From Saprospiraceae bacterium (GTDB lineage Bacteria; Bacteroidota; Bacteroidia; Chitinophagales; Saprospiraceae): DNA of 64,000 nt. Position numbers and translations under genes: made by a program. Under the pieces are notes generated by a model, which was given only the letters and a program-made list of their open reading frames with translations, made no database searches and was not told the DNA's origin. Shown in pieces: positions 53,962 through 62,850 of the stretch (the stretch's first letter is position 1; every line of letters starts with the position of its first letter). The stretch covers positions 186,001-250,000 of the forward strand of contig JADJYQ010000005.1 of assembly GCA_016719615.1 (NCBI GenBank), written 5' to 3'.

Positions 53962-56900
53962 TTATATATCATTATCACTCATTTCGACTGCTTCTTCCAC
54001 TAAGCTCACATTTGCACCCGAGTCGATATACCTGCACCATTCACAGGTCTCTTTCCCACAACCCGGGGTAAATTGTTTTTCCTTGATTTTGGAATAGCAA
54101 TCAACGATAAGCTCTTCAAGAAACGGAACAAACTCACCGGGTTCCATTTCGGATTTTTCAAACTTATCGTCTTTACTTGGATTTACAAAGTAAAAGCTTG
54201 AGGTAACATTTGCGTTTTTGAAAGGCCCATAATGTTTAAGTAGGACTGCATAAAACACCATTTGTTGCCAGTAATTGCTTCCATATTTTAATTTGTCTGA
54301 TGGAGCTTTAATTTTACTTAAATCGGGTTTTCCCGTTTTGTAATCGACAACTCGCACTCCTTGTTTCATGATATCGATTCGGTCCAGTTTACCAGAGATA
54401 GGTACTTCGCTGAATTCGGTATTGATTTTTAATTCAACTTTATCATCTTCTGCTTCGAGCCACTCTCCTTGAAAATGATTCAGAAAGGGCACTAACACGC
54501 GTTCACCTTCAGAAAGGTAATTTTCATATTCCCGCTGTGTAAAATGCGAATGAAATTTCAGCATCCCCCTTTTAAAATAGTTGAGCAGTTTCTCTCCTGG
54601 TTTTGGAAACTTTAAGCATTTTCCTTTCATGAAAAGTTCCAATGCATAATGTACGGCATTTCCAAATCCCAGCGATGGTGTTCGGGCACCCGGAATCCTT
54701 AAAACTTTTTCGTAATAAAATGCGACCGGGCATTCGAGATATTTATTAAGTGCGGTTGGACTCAGACGAAAAGTTTCTATAAATTTTTCAAAATGATTTT
54801 GTTCCAGCATGATAAATTCCTTTTTCAAAGGACTCATTTCAATCACCATCTGCTCTAAAACATCCTGTTCTTTTGCCAAATGTTCGCGCTCATCCAGAAG
54901 TCCGCTGCTCTTGATTTCTTCTATAAATCTGCAAGGAACCATTTCAGATTTGTCACCCGCGGTTGCATAAGAGAGATAGAGTCCAAATTTGGCACGGGTG
55001 ATCCCCACATAAAATAATCGACGCAAGTCTTCATCGTTGCTGACATTCGTATTGACATAGCTCTCGGGTAGTTTAAAACTTGAGGTATTTCTATTATTCC
55101 AATTGGACTGTGTCCCATTGATCATAAACACATAGTCATACTCTTGTCCTTTAGCGCTATGTAATGTTGATAATATCAGCCCTTTTACGGATCCACTAAA
55201 TGATTTGAAAGGTATGACCAGATTATTATTTTGATATGCTTCGAGAATATTTACGAAATCAAGGATTCCCAACCGGGGATTTTTATCTGATTCTGATTTG
55301 ATGAATTCAAACAATGAATTGAGAATTTGCAAATAATGAAATTTATCTTCCAGTTGGAGTATAAATTTTAGAATTTGAAATTCGTTGACAAGTTTTTCAA
55401 GGAAGACTTGAGGGGTGTGATCATCCAATTGTTTTTGAAACTGCGTCAGCAGATGGTACAATTTTTGACATGCAGCTGTATTTTGGACATTTATTTCTGC
55501 CAGTAAAATTTCATTCGATAGAAGCTTGAGTAAAGAATTATCCGCTGCTGAGTTTCTTTCCTTTTTTTCTTCCATGTCATCATAACCGGCGTATCGGAGA
55601 TCTTTATGTTTGAATGCAATTTTCCCAATATCCGATGCATCGAGCTCAATAAAAGGTGCATGCATCAATCTGTACAATAAATGATCCTGTTGATATGGGT
55701 CTGCATCCTGGGCAGCAAAATATTTTAATAAAAGTAAGAGCTGTTGTAGAAAAAAATCATCTAAAAGATTGACTTGTTTGCTGATTTGATGTGGAATGTT
55801 GTTGACCGAAAACCATTTGATGAACGGATCTGCCTCTTGATTTTTTCTATAAAGAATGGCGATTTTATCAGGCGCTACTCCATTATCCAAAAGCGTTTTG
55901 ATCTGTTGACAAATGTGTAAGACTTCCGTTTTTTGATCCGGATATTTGGTTAGGATTGGCCGTACAGATGTTCCAGCATAATCTCCGGAGGCAATGAGGT
56001 TTATCGGGCTAACGTTTTCTTTTGTAACCAGCCGCTCATCGTTATTTGAGATCAGACTATTTGCCGTATCCAAAATAATTTGCGAGGATCGGTAGTTTGA
56101 CACCAATCTGATTTTTTCGGGCCGGTATAAATGATCAAAATCAAACATGTTCTGAACATTCGCTCCCTGGAATCTGTAGATGGCCTGATCGTCATCACCT
56201 ACTGCAAAAACATTGGGAAAATCGTGATAATTCAACAGCTGAAATAAAATTTTATTTTGAGCACCATTGGTATCCTGATATTCATCTACCAAAATATATT
56301 GGTATTTCTCCTGATATTTTTGCAAAAGAGCATCGTCACTTTCAAACTGACGAATGACCCATTGGATCATGTCTTCATATTCATAGCGATGTATCTTGTC
56401 CAATTCTTCCTGAAATATTTTATAAAACGCCACTGCAGCTTTCGAACGCGATGCTTTAACAAGAACTTCTTTTTTAAACTGAGCTTCTTTAAAATCACCG
56501 GGTAAGTTGTTTTTGCCTTTATTTTTATAAATATATATTTCACTTTCCCGCTGTGCTTTAACCCAATGATCTATATCCTCCAGGATTGTATCTGGATCCC
56601 AGTTTTCTTTTTTAATTTTCTCAAATAGAGAGTTGAGGCGCGGGATTTCGTATTCGTAATTTTCTGTGTAACTATAGAGTGCATTTTCCCGATCAAGGCT
56701 GCTGAATATTTTTTGATAAATAGTCCTTTTTTCAAGTTCAGATACCACTTCATAATCGCTGAAATGAAAAAAACTTTCGGGGTTTTCTCGAATCACATGA
56801 TTGCAAAAGGCATGAAAAGTGGAAATCGAAACTTCATATGCGGTGGGGCCAATAAATTGAATGAGTCGTTTTCGCATGTTGGCAGCACCTGATTCAGTAT

Positions 56901-57108
56901 ATGTTAGACACAGTATGTTTTTGGCATCAGCATCTGTATTCAAAAGAATGTGACCAATGCGGATGGCAAGTATTTGTGTTTTACCGGTACCGGGTCCGGC
57001 AATAACCAATAAGGGCCCTTCGATACAATCAACAGCTTTTTTCTGTTCCGAATTTAGCTTTAGATATTCGCTTTCAAAAGCGGCGGTGCTTTTTATTTTT
57101 TCATTCAT
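53962..57108 (-). CDS. UvrD/PcrA-type DNA helicase with C-terminal PD-(D/E)xK nuclease
   Basis: 1048 residues from the ATG at 57108 (the longer frame from 57189 lies in the upstream gene). All SF1 motifs are present: Walker A GPGTGKTQ, DEYQDT, GDDDQAIYRFQGA, VSNYRSS, LHSAKGQEYDYVF and GITRAK. The C-terminal part shows a PD-(D/E)xK nuclease (ISGKLDRIDIMKQGVRVVDYKTG) with Cys residues CPVAFYYE and CGKETCEWC that probably hold an Fe-S cluster, as in AddB and AdnA. It fits double-strand-break processing or repair. ATGA overlap with the permease stop (57105-57108) indicates coupled translation. Confidence 0.92.
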   Translation of the reverse strand: MNEKIKSTAAFESEYLKLNSEQKKAVDCIEGPLLVIAGPGTGKTQILAIRIGHILLNTDADAKNILCLTYTESGAANMRKRLIQFIGPTAYEVSISTFHAFCNHVIRENPESFFHFSDYEVVSELEKRTIYQKIFSSLDRENALYSYTENYEYEIPRLNSLFEKIKKENWDPDTILEDIDHWVKAQRESEIYIYKNKGKNNLPGDFKEAQFKKEVLVKASRSKAAVAFYKIFQEELDKIHRYEYEDMIQWVIRQFESDDALLQKYQEKYQYILVDEYQDTNGAQNKILFQLLNYHDFPNVFAVGDDDQAIYRFQGANVQNMFDFDHLYRPEKIRLVSNYRSSQIILDTANSLISNNDERLVTKENVSPINLIASGDYAGTSVRPILTKYPDQKTEVLHICQQIKTLLDNGVAPDKIAILYRKNQEADPFIKWFSVNNIPHQISKQVNLLDDFFLQQLLLLLKYFAAQDADPYQQDHLLYRLMHAPFIELDASDIGKIAFKHKDLRYAGYDDMEEKKERNSAADNSLLKLLSNEILLAEINVQNTAACQKLYHLLTQFQKQLDDHTPQVFLEKLVNEFQILKFILQLEDKFHYLQILNSLFEFIKSESDKNPRLGILDFVNILEAYQNNNLVIPFKSFSGSVKGLILSTLHSAKGQEYDYVFMINGTQSNWNNRNTSSFKLPESYVNTNVSNDEDLRRLFYVGITRAKFGLYLSYATAGDKSEMVPCRFIEEIKSSGLLDEREHLAKEQDVLEQMVIEMSPLKKEFIMLEQNHFEKFIETFRLSPTALNKYLECPVAFYYEKVLRIPGARTPSLGFGNAVHYALELFMKGKCLKFPKPGEKLLNYFKRGMLKFHSHFTQREYENYLSEGERVLVPFLNHFQGEWLEAEDDKVELKINTEFSEVPISGKLDRIDIMKQGVRVVDYKTGKPDLSKIKAPSDKLKYGSNYWQQMVFYAVLLKHYGPFKNANVTSSFYFVNPSKDDKFEKSEMEPGEFVPFLEELIVDCYSKIKEKQFTPGCGKETCEWCRYIDSGANVSLVEEAVEMSDNDI

Positions 57109-57884
57109 GATACAAATAAGAAATCTAACAATCCAAAGAGTTTTAATAAAGTAAAAATCATAATAGCTACCAAAAATCGGTATGCCCAAATAGAAGCATT
57201 GGGTAATTTACTGGCCCAATTGGCGGTCATCCAACCACCGAGCCCTTGCCCAATAGCAATGGTAAGTCCGATTTTCCATTCTACCAATCCCGCAAAATGA
57301 AAAATGGGTAAAGCAATTCCAGTATATGCTGTCACCATGATTATTTTTAAAGCATTGGCTTCTATAATGGGAAACTTCATATACCATACCATGAATGCCA
57401 ATAAAAAAATGCCCATACCCATTTGAATAAAACCACCATAAAATCCAAAAGCAAAGAATACGGGAATATATAACCAGGGTGTAATCTTGATTTCGGGAAA
57501 ATCACTGTGATGTGCCTGCTTGCGGTTAAACAATATAAAGACCAGGAGCACAAGCATGAGATACTTAAATACAATGATAAAATGATCCGCAGAAATTTTA
57601 ATCGCTACAAGAGTGCCAATAATGGCTCCAAAAAAACCCCAGATCAATAGTTTCCAGCTCGATTTTAAAGGGATTTTGTTGTGCCTGAAAAAAGCTTCCA
57701 GGCTGGCTGTTCCTTGTGTAATAATACCTATGCGATTGGTTCCATTTGCCACATTTCCTGGTAGTCCCATAACTCCGGTTAAAAATCCCAAAGTGATAAC
57801 TGATCCATTACCTGATAAGGTATTTATACAACCCGCTAAAAAACCACCAACAATCGCAAAACTGATTTCATAAACACTCATCAC
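57105..57884 (-). CDS. TauE/SafE family membrane permease
   Basis: 259 residues, about eight membrane helices. Family features: the N-terminal GGFLAGCINTLSGNGSVITLGFLTGVMGLP and the second-half repeat YGGFIQMGMGIFLL. TauE/SafE proteins move sulfonates, sulfite or other anions; the substrate cannot be inferred here. The start overlaps the epimerase gene by 17 bp and the stop overlaps the helicase start by 4 bp, so all belong to one operon, although no shared function is apparent. Confidence 0.88.
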   Translation of the reverse strand: MMSVYEISFAIVGGFLAGCINTLSGNGSVITLGFLTGVMGLPGNVANGTNRIGIITQGTASLEAFFRHNKIPLKSSWKLLIWGFFGAIIGTLVAIKISADHFIIVFKYLMLVLLVFILFNRKQAHHSDFPEIKITPWLYIPVFFAFGFYGGFIQMGMGIFLLAFMVWYMKFPIIEANALKIIMVTAYTGIALPIFHFAGLVEWKIGLTIAIGQGLGGWMTANWASKLPNASIWAYRFLVAIMIFTLLKLFGLLDFLFVS

Positions 57885-58287
57885 CCTGGATTTGCTGACA
57901 CAATTCGATGAGGACTCCGTTTGCTGATTTCGGATGTATAAAACAAACCCATTTGTTGTCAGCTCCTTTTTTGGGTTTTTCGTTGATGAGTTGAAATCCT
58001 AATTCTTTTAATCGATTCATCTCTTCAATGATATTATCCACGTCAAAAGCAATGTGGTGGATACCTTCGCCTTTTTTTTCAATAAATTTAGCAATTGCAC
58101 TTTCCGGAGAAGCTGCCTCCAGTAATTCAATTTTATTATTACCTTGCTTAAAGAATGAAGTTTTGACTTGTTCAGATTCAACCCATTCTTGTTTATAAGG
58201 TGCTTTGCCTAACAAACGTTCGTAAATAAGATTCGCTTCTTCAATGCTTTTTACTGCGATTCCAATATGTTCAATAAAATTGATCAT
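57868..58287 (-). CDS. mce: Methylmalonyl-CoA epimerase
   Basis: 139 residues, glyoxalase/VOC fold. Metal ligands: His in IEHIGIAV, His in GIHHIAFDV and Glu in GVLIELCQ. The KIELLEAASPESAIAKFIEKKGEG segment is typical of the enzyme. It converts (S)- to (R)-methylmalonyl-CoA, linking propionyl-CoA metabolism to succinyl-CoA. The mutase genes are not in the window. It lies 12 bp downstream of the DUF3667 gene and overlaps the permease gene. Confidence 0.92.
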   Translation of the reverse strand: MINFIEHIGIAVKSIEEANLIYERLLGKAPYKQEWVESEQVKTSFFKQGNNKIELLEAASPESAIAKFIEKKGEGIHHIAFDVDNIIEEMNRLKELGFQLINEKPKKGADNKWVCFIHPKSANGVLIELCQQIQGDECL

Positions 58288-58299
58288 GTTCTGTTGAAT

Positions 58300-59303
58300 T
58301 TAAGAAAACCACCAACCAATAACGATCACAATGATCATCGTAAACAAAAGAATAATTTGATATATGACACCTCCTAGAAATGATTTTAAATATGATTTTT
58401 TCCAGGATTGATTATAGTTATTTTTAAGGCAATCCATAAATATGCATAAAGCCCTAATATGGTCAGGAAATATAAACCTTCCGTTACTGTCCAAATTTTT
58501 TCAAAAAGAAATAAAATGCTGAATGCGAAAAAGGCAACAATATGATAGTGAATAGAAAAAATTAAAAATTCATAATAATTTTTCTTTTGCCGGATATGTA
58601 ATAAGTACAATATGAACCCAAATAGAGGCATTAAAAAAAACATGGCTATAGAAGTGTTTTTAATAATATTACTTTTTAAGTTTTTCTTAAAGTCAGGATC
58701 TGCATTAAAAGCTTTAATCATTTGCCTGGTTGCAGTTCGTGTTAAATAATTGGGTTCCTGTTTATTTACAAGGATGAGTGAATCTATTTCTTCCGGGCTT
58801 GCATTGACAAGTTTGGACAGATCATTTTTATCGAGATTCAATTTTAATAAACCTACATTCATACTGAAATTTTGAGTATCAGACGGGATATTTGAAGGTA
58901 GATACTGGTTTCCAAAAGAATCGGTTGTGGTTAGACCAGGTTCTTCTGATTCCATCACTTCAGCTTCTACAAAAGTTTTGTTATTACTCGTATCAATTTG
59001 AATCAATAAAAAGAAAATAAAACTTATAAAAACATAAAGTCGAATCGGGGGCATAAATCGCGCCCGTTTGTTTTGATTGTATTCTTTTGTCGCCAGACCA
59101 GGTTTGGTTAATAGCGCTTTTAGGGTTAAGAAGAATTTTGAATCCAGATGGAGCAATGTTTCAATAAGTTCAGCGATGTAATGCCTGATAGGTTGATTAG
59201 GATGGTGATTCTCTTGTCCGCAGTTGGGGCAAAAGTTTTCACCCTGATCAAATAAATATTGGCAGTTTGAACAAAATATTTGTTTTACTCGGATTCTTGC
59301 CAT
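58300..59303 (-). CDS. DUF3667 membrane protein, one-base frameshift near C-terminus
   Basis: The N-terminus has a zinc-ribbon-like Cys set (CSNCQYLF...FCPNCGQ), followed by the DUF3667 sequence HLDSKFFLTLKALLTKPGLATKEYNQNKRARFMPPIRLYVFISF. C-terminal membrane helices are coded in two frames: the first ends early at KITIINPGKNHI, the other continues KNNYNQSWKKSYLKSFLGGVIYQIIL. Adding one base to the T5 run at about 58421-58425 restores LKNNYNQSW and gives 334 residues. The family is common in Bacteroidota and has no known function. First gene of the operon with mce, permease and helicase. Confidence 0.85.
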
Positions 59304-59598
59304 GGCACTTTAATAGAATGTGATTTACTTTATTGGGCTTTGAATACTATGATTTTCTATGAAGCTCGTAATTTACCTTGCAATTTTTGTTATGTTTCGA
59401 TGTTTATGATTTGATCTAATGATAATGATGGCTTAGGTTTGGTTTTTGATGTGGAGATTTGTTTTATGCGCATAGATACATCTATGAATTTTCAATAGGC
59501 AATTTATAGAAAAGGCAATAAAATTACCGAAATAATTTACTACTGTTTTGTGAATTGCCAAAACAGAAGAGTAAAATTAGTTAAAAATTATGGCTGGA
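59304..59598. other. 295-bp gap downstream of metK, with one inverted repeat
   Basis: CTGTTTTG (59543-59550) and CAAAACAG (59559-59566) form a perfect 8-bp stem with an 8-base loop, 33 bp after the metK stop. No clear T-run follows on the minus strand, so it is only a weak terminator candidate. No ORF otherwise. Confidence 0.45.
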
Positions 59599-60921
59599 TT
59601 AAGATTTCCCGTTGAGACCAAACTCTTGGCGGATTTTGCGTACGAAATCCAGTTTTTCCCAGGTAAAGAGATCCACTTTTACCGTTTTTTCATTTGGTTT
59701 ACCGGCATTAAAGGTCTTTAAAACAGTTTTCGGTTCTCTTCCCATATGCCCATATGCAGCAGTTTCTGAATAAATGGGATTTCTGAGTTTAAGGCGTTGT
59801 TCGATTGCGAACGGACGCATGTCAAACAATTTTTCAATTCTCTTGGCAAGCTGGCCGTCTTTAATTTTAACTTTACTCGTTCCGAAGGTATTGACAAAAA
59901 GTCCACAGGGTTTAGCTACACCAATAGCGTAGGAAACTTGGACCAGAACTTCATCGCACAATCCGGCTGCAACCATGTTTTTAGCAATGTGCCGGGTAGC
60001 ATATGCTGCTGATCGATCGACCTTCGAAGGATCTTTACCACTGAAAGCACCTCCTCCATGCGCACCTTTTCCACCATAGGTATCTACAATGATTTTTCGC
60101 CCGGTAAGTCCGGTGTCTCCGTGTGGACCACCGATTACGAATTTGCCGGTTGGATTTATGTGATAGGTTAAATCTGATTTAAAAAGTTTGCGCAAGTTCG
60201 CATTGAGTTTCCGTTTCACTCTGGGAATTAATATATGGATTACATCCTCCCGGATTTGATTCAACATTTTTGTATCTGCCAGTTCCTGTGCACCTGCGCC
60301 TTTGCCTGGCTTCACAAAATCATCATGCTGAGTGGAAATGACGATTGCATCTATCCGTAGTGGTTTATGATCGTCGCTGTATTCAATGGTCACCTGACTT
60401 TTTGCATCAGGTCTTAGATAATTCATGATCTTACCCTCGTGTCTGATTTGTGCCAACTCCTGCAGCAACAAATGTGATAACATCAGGGGCAATGGCATAT
60501 AAGAGTCCGTTTCGTGGGTGGCATAGCCAAACATCATTCCCTGGTCACCGGCACCTTGCGCATTTGCCCTGGCTTCAAAATTTTGCTTTTTGGCTTTGCG
60601 ATCAACACCACGGTTAATATCAGCCGATTGTTCATGGATGGCTGAGAAAACACCGCAACTATTAGCCTCAAACATGTATTCAGAACGCGTATATCCAATT
60701 TTTCGAATCACCTCGCGTGCTATTTCCTGAACATCGAGATAAGCTTTAGACTTGACTTCTCCGGCTAAAACAACCTGACCTGTGGTAACGAGTGTTTCAC
60801 AAGCCACTTTTGATTCTTTGTCGTATGCAAGGAAGTGCTCTATAAGGGCGTCAGATATCTGATCAGCAATTTTATCAGGATGTCCTTCTGAAACAGATTC
60901 CGATGTAAATAAATATGGCAT
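59599..60921 (-). CDS. metK: S-adenosylmethionine synthase
   Basis: 440 residues from the ATG at 60921 (MPYLFTSESVSEGHPDKIADQISDALIE). The 79 residues before it in the longer frame are not MetK-like and overlap the DUF1800 promoter region. Signatures: GAGDQGMMFGYA (ATP site) and GGGAFSGKDPSKVDRSAAY (P-loop). It joins methionine and ATP to form SAM, in the cytoplasm. The length is a little above the usual 380-430. A -7 element is 28 nt upstream; the short leader leaves no room for a SAM riboswitch. Confidence 0.96.
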   Translation of the reverse strand: MPYLFTSESVSEGHPDKIADQISDALIEHFLAYDKESKVACETLVTTGQVVLAGEVKSKAYLDVQEIAREVIRKIGYTRSEYMFEANSCGVFSAIHEQSADINRGVDRKAKKQNFEARANAQGAGDQGMMFGYATHETDSYMPLPLMLSHLLLQELAQIRHEGKIMNYLRPDAKSQVTIEYSDDHKPLRIDAIVISTQHDDFVKPGKGAGAQELADTKMLNQIREDVIHILIPRVKRKLNANLRKLFKSDLTYHINPTGKFVIGGPHGDTGLTGRKIIVDTYGGKGAHGGGAFSGKDPSKVDRSAAYATRHIAKNMVAAGLCDEVLVQVSYAIGVAKPCGLFVNTFGTSKVKIKDGQLAKRIEKLFDMRPFAIEQRLKLRNPIYSETAAYGHMGREPKTVLKTFNAGKPNEKTVKVDLFTWEKLDFVRKIRQEFGLNGKS

Positions 60922-60949
60922 TCTAATGAGTTTTAGTAAAATTAAAGGG

Positions 60950-60957
60950 CAAAGATA
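60950..60957 (-). promoter_or_regulatory. Candidate -7 element of metK
   Basis: TATCTTTG on the minus strand, 28 nt before the start codon. No -33 TTTG at the right distance. Confidence 0.45.
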
Positions 60958-61071
60958 AATGATGCAGACTTTATAAAATAGAATACGCAAGCAACCGAAT
61001 TGGCTAAAGTCACGTAATTTCATAAATAAATTGTTAATTACTCTTAATTTTACCTTATAAAACCTTAGTGT

Positions 61072-62817
61072 ATGGGAAAACTGAAACCTTATTCCGGAGC
61101 TTTTGGAAAGCCGGAACTCCTTCATCTGCTTCGAAGATCTTTGTTTGGTGTAAATCACGGGGATCTCGATTTTTTTAAAAATAAAAGTTTGGCGGAAGCT
61201 GTTGACCAGCTGGTGCCAAAAACGCCAAGCATCCCGGATCCTCCGGTCAGGGCCTATTATAACAATGTGGATCCAAGTCTGGATACTCTTGAAAAATACG
61301 AAGACCCGGTTGGTTCAGGCAATTTTAAATACGCTGTTGAATGGGGACAAACTTGGGTAGATAAACCTATCCCTCCAAATCTAGTCGGCAATCCCAATAA
61401 CAACAGGCGGCTAGGTCTGAAGAACTGGTGGACTGGATTGATGATCCATCAGGACCGGACCATTTATGAAAAAATGATTCAGTTTTACCAGACGGTATTG
61501 GTTATAGAAGATAGTGTCATTGAATCGGCTAATTCTGCTTTTATGACCCAGAATCTTTATAGAAAATATGCTTTTGGAAATTACAAGCAGCTCCTTAAGG
61601 ATATAAGTTTGGATCCGGGTATGTTGCGTTATCTCAATGGCAATGTCAATACGAAAACAGCTCCCGATGAGAATTATGGTAGAGAACTTCAGGAATTATT
61701 TACAGTAGGAAAAGGCCCGGGTTCCGGCTATACTGAAGATGATGTAAAAGCTGCTGCAAGAGTGCTTACAGGTTGGACCTTGGTTACCAGAGTCAATAAT
61801 CTGAATGTACTTCCAACGAAAGGCTTTAATAAAAATAATCACGACATAAATCCCAAACAGTTTTCTGCTTTCTACGGCAACAAAGTGATCATTAATGATG
61901 CAAGTATCACAGATAAAGGCACTTTTGAAAGTGTAGAAATGGCAAGGGCTTTCAAGGAATTAGATGATTTGATTGAAATGATTTTTGCTACAGAGGAAGT
62001 ATCAAAGTACATCTGCAGAAGATTGTGGAATTTCTTTGTATATTATGAAATCACTCCTGAAATAGAAACAGAAGTGATTGAGCCTTTGGCCGAAATTTTC
62101 AGACAATATATCAATGATCCGGATCAAATGCATTATGTAGTTAAGGAGCTTTTAGGTTCAGATTATTTCTTTAAAGTTGAACACAGATCTTGTATGATCA
62201 AAAGCACTATCGATTTTCATGTAGGGATCATACGTACACTTCAATACCCTTTTCCAAACAGCACGCAATTGGAAGCTCAGTATTATATGTGGAATCGGAT
62301 TCATACATTTAATGTAAATGCTGGGCAGGATTTAAACGACCCCCCAAATGTTGCTGGTTGGCCTGCTTATTACCAAGCCCCATCCTATTATGAGATGTGG
62401 ATAGATACTTCAACGTATCCCGGACGAAAATCGGGTTATGAAACTTTTGCACGCAGTAGTTTTACTTTAAATAAAAACAATACTTACGGTGGTGCAAGCA
62501 GCCCTTCGTATGGATACACAGTCAAATACAATTGGGTAGATTTTGTAAAACGATTTGAAAACCCTTCAGATCCAAATGCATTGATATTAGAAGCAGTCGA
62601 ACTGATGCTGGGAGCTCCGGTGTCGCAAAGCGTAAAAGACCAGTTGAAAACAAATTACCTGTTGTTAGGTCAGACCACTGATTATTATTGGACAGATGCC
62701 TGGGAAGTTTACCTGGCCAATCCAAGTACGACAGATCCAGAAGCAAGAAGAGTACCGACGATGTTACAGGATCTCTTTCTTTATCTCATGTCATCTGCTG
62801 AATTTCATCTTTGTTAA
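61072..62817 (+). CDS. DUF1800 family protein
   Basis: 581 residues. Family markers: the start HLLRRSLFGVNHGDLDFF, the central LKNWWTGLMIHQDRTIYEKM and NYGRELQELFTVGKGPGSGYTEDDVKAAARVLTGWTL, then YICRRLWNFFVYYEI and DPPNVAGWPAYYQAPSY. No clear signal peptide is seen. DUF1800 proteins are almost always next to a DUF1501 gene, as here (33 bp apart), and the pair is thought to act at the cell surface or in periplasmic processing of unknown kind. A previously proposed catalytic function is not established. Confidence 0.93.
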   Translation: MGKLKPYSGAFGKPELLHLLRRSLFGVNHGDLDFFKNKSLAEAVDQLVPKTPSIPDPPVRAYYNNVDPSLDTLEKYEDPVGSGNFKYAVEWGQTWVDKPIPPNLVGNPNNNRRLGLKNWWTGLMIHQDRTIYEKMIQFYQTVLVIEDSVIESANSAFMTQNLYRKYAFGNYKQLLKDISLDPGMLRYLNGNVNTKTAPDENYGRELQELFTVGKGPGSGYTEDDVKAAARVLTGWTLVTRVNNLNVLPTKGFNKNNHDINPKQFSAFYGNKVIINDASITDKGTFESVEMARAFKELDDLIEMIFATEEVSKYICRRLWNFFVYYEITPEIETEVIEPLAEIFRQYINDPDQMHYVVKELLGSDYFFKVEHRSCMIKSTIDFHVGIIRTLQYPFPNSTQLEAQYYMWNRIHTFNVNAGQDLNDPPNVAGWPAYYQAPSYYEMWIDTSTYPGRKSGYETFARSSFTLNKNNTYGGASSPSYGYTVKYNWVDFVKRFENPSDPNALILEAVELMLGAPVSQSVKDQLKTNYLLLGQTTDYYWTDAWEVYLANPSTTDPEARRVPTMLQDLFLYLMSSAEFHLC

Positions 62818-62850
62818 TTTTAATTTTTAATCTCCTTTAAATCATCATAT

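Noticed and set aside
60922..60957. SAM riboswitch before metK
   Set aside because: The leader after the candidate promoter is under 30 nt, too short for any SAM riboswitch fold.
60922..61158. 79-residue N-terminal extension of MetK
   Set aside because: It does not resemble MetK, overlaps the divergent gene start, and the -7 element at 60950 lies inside it.
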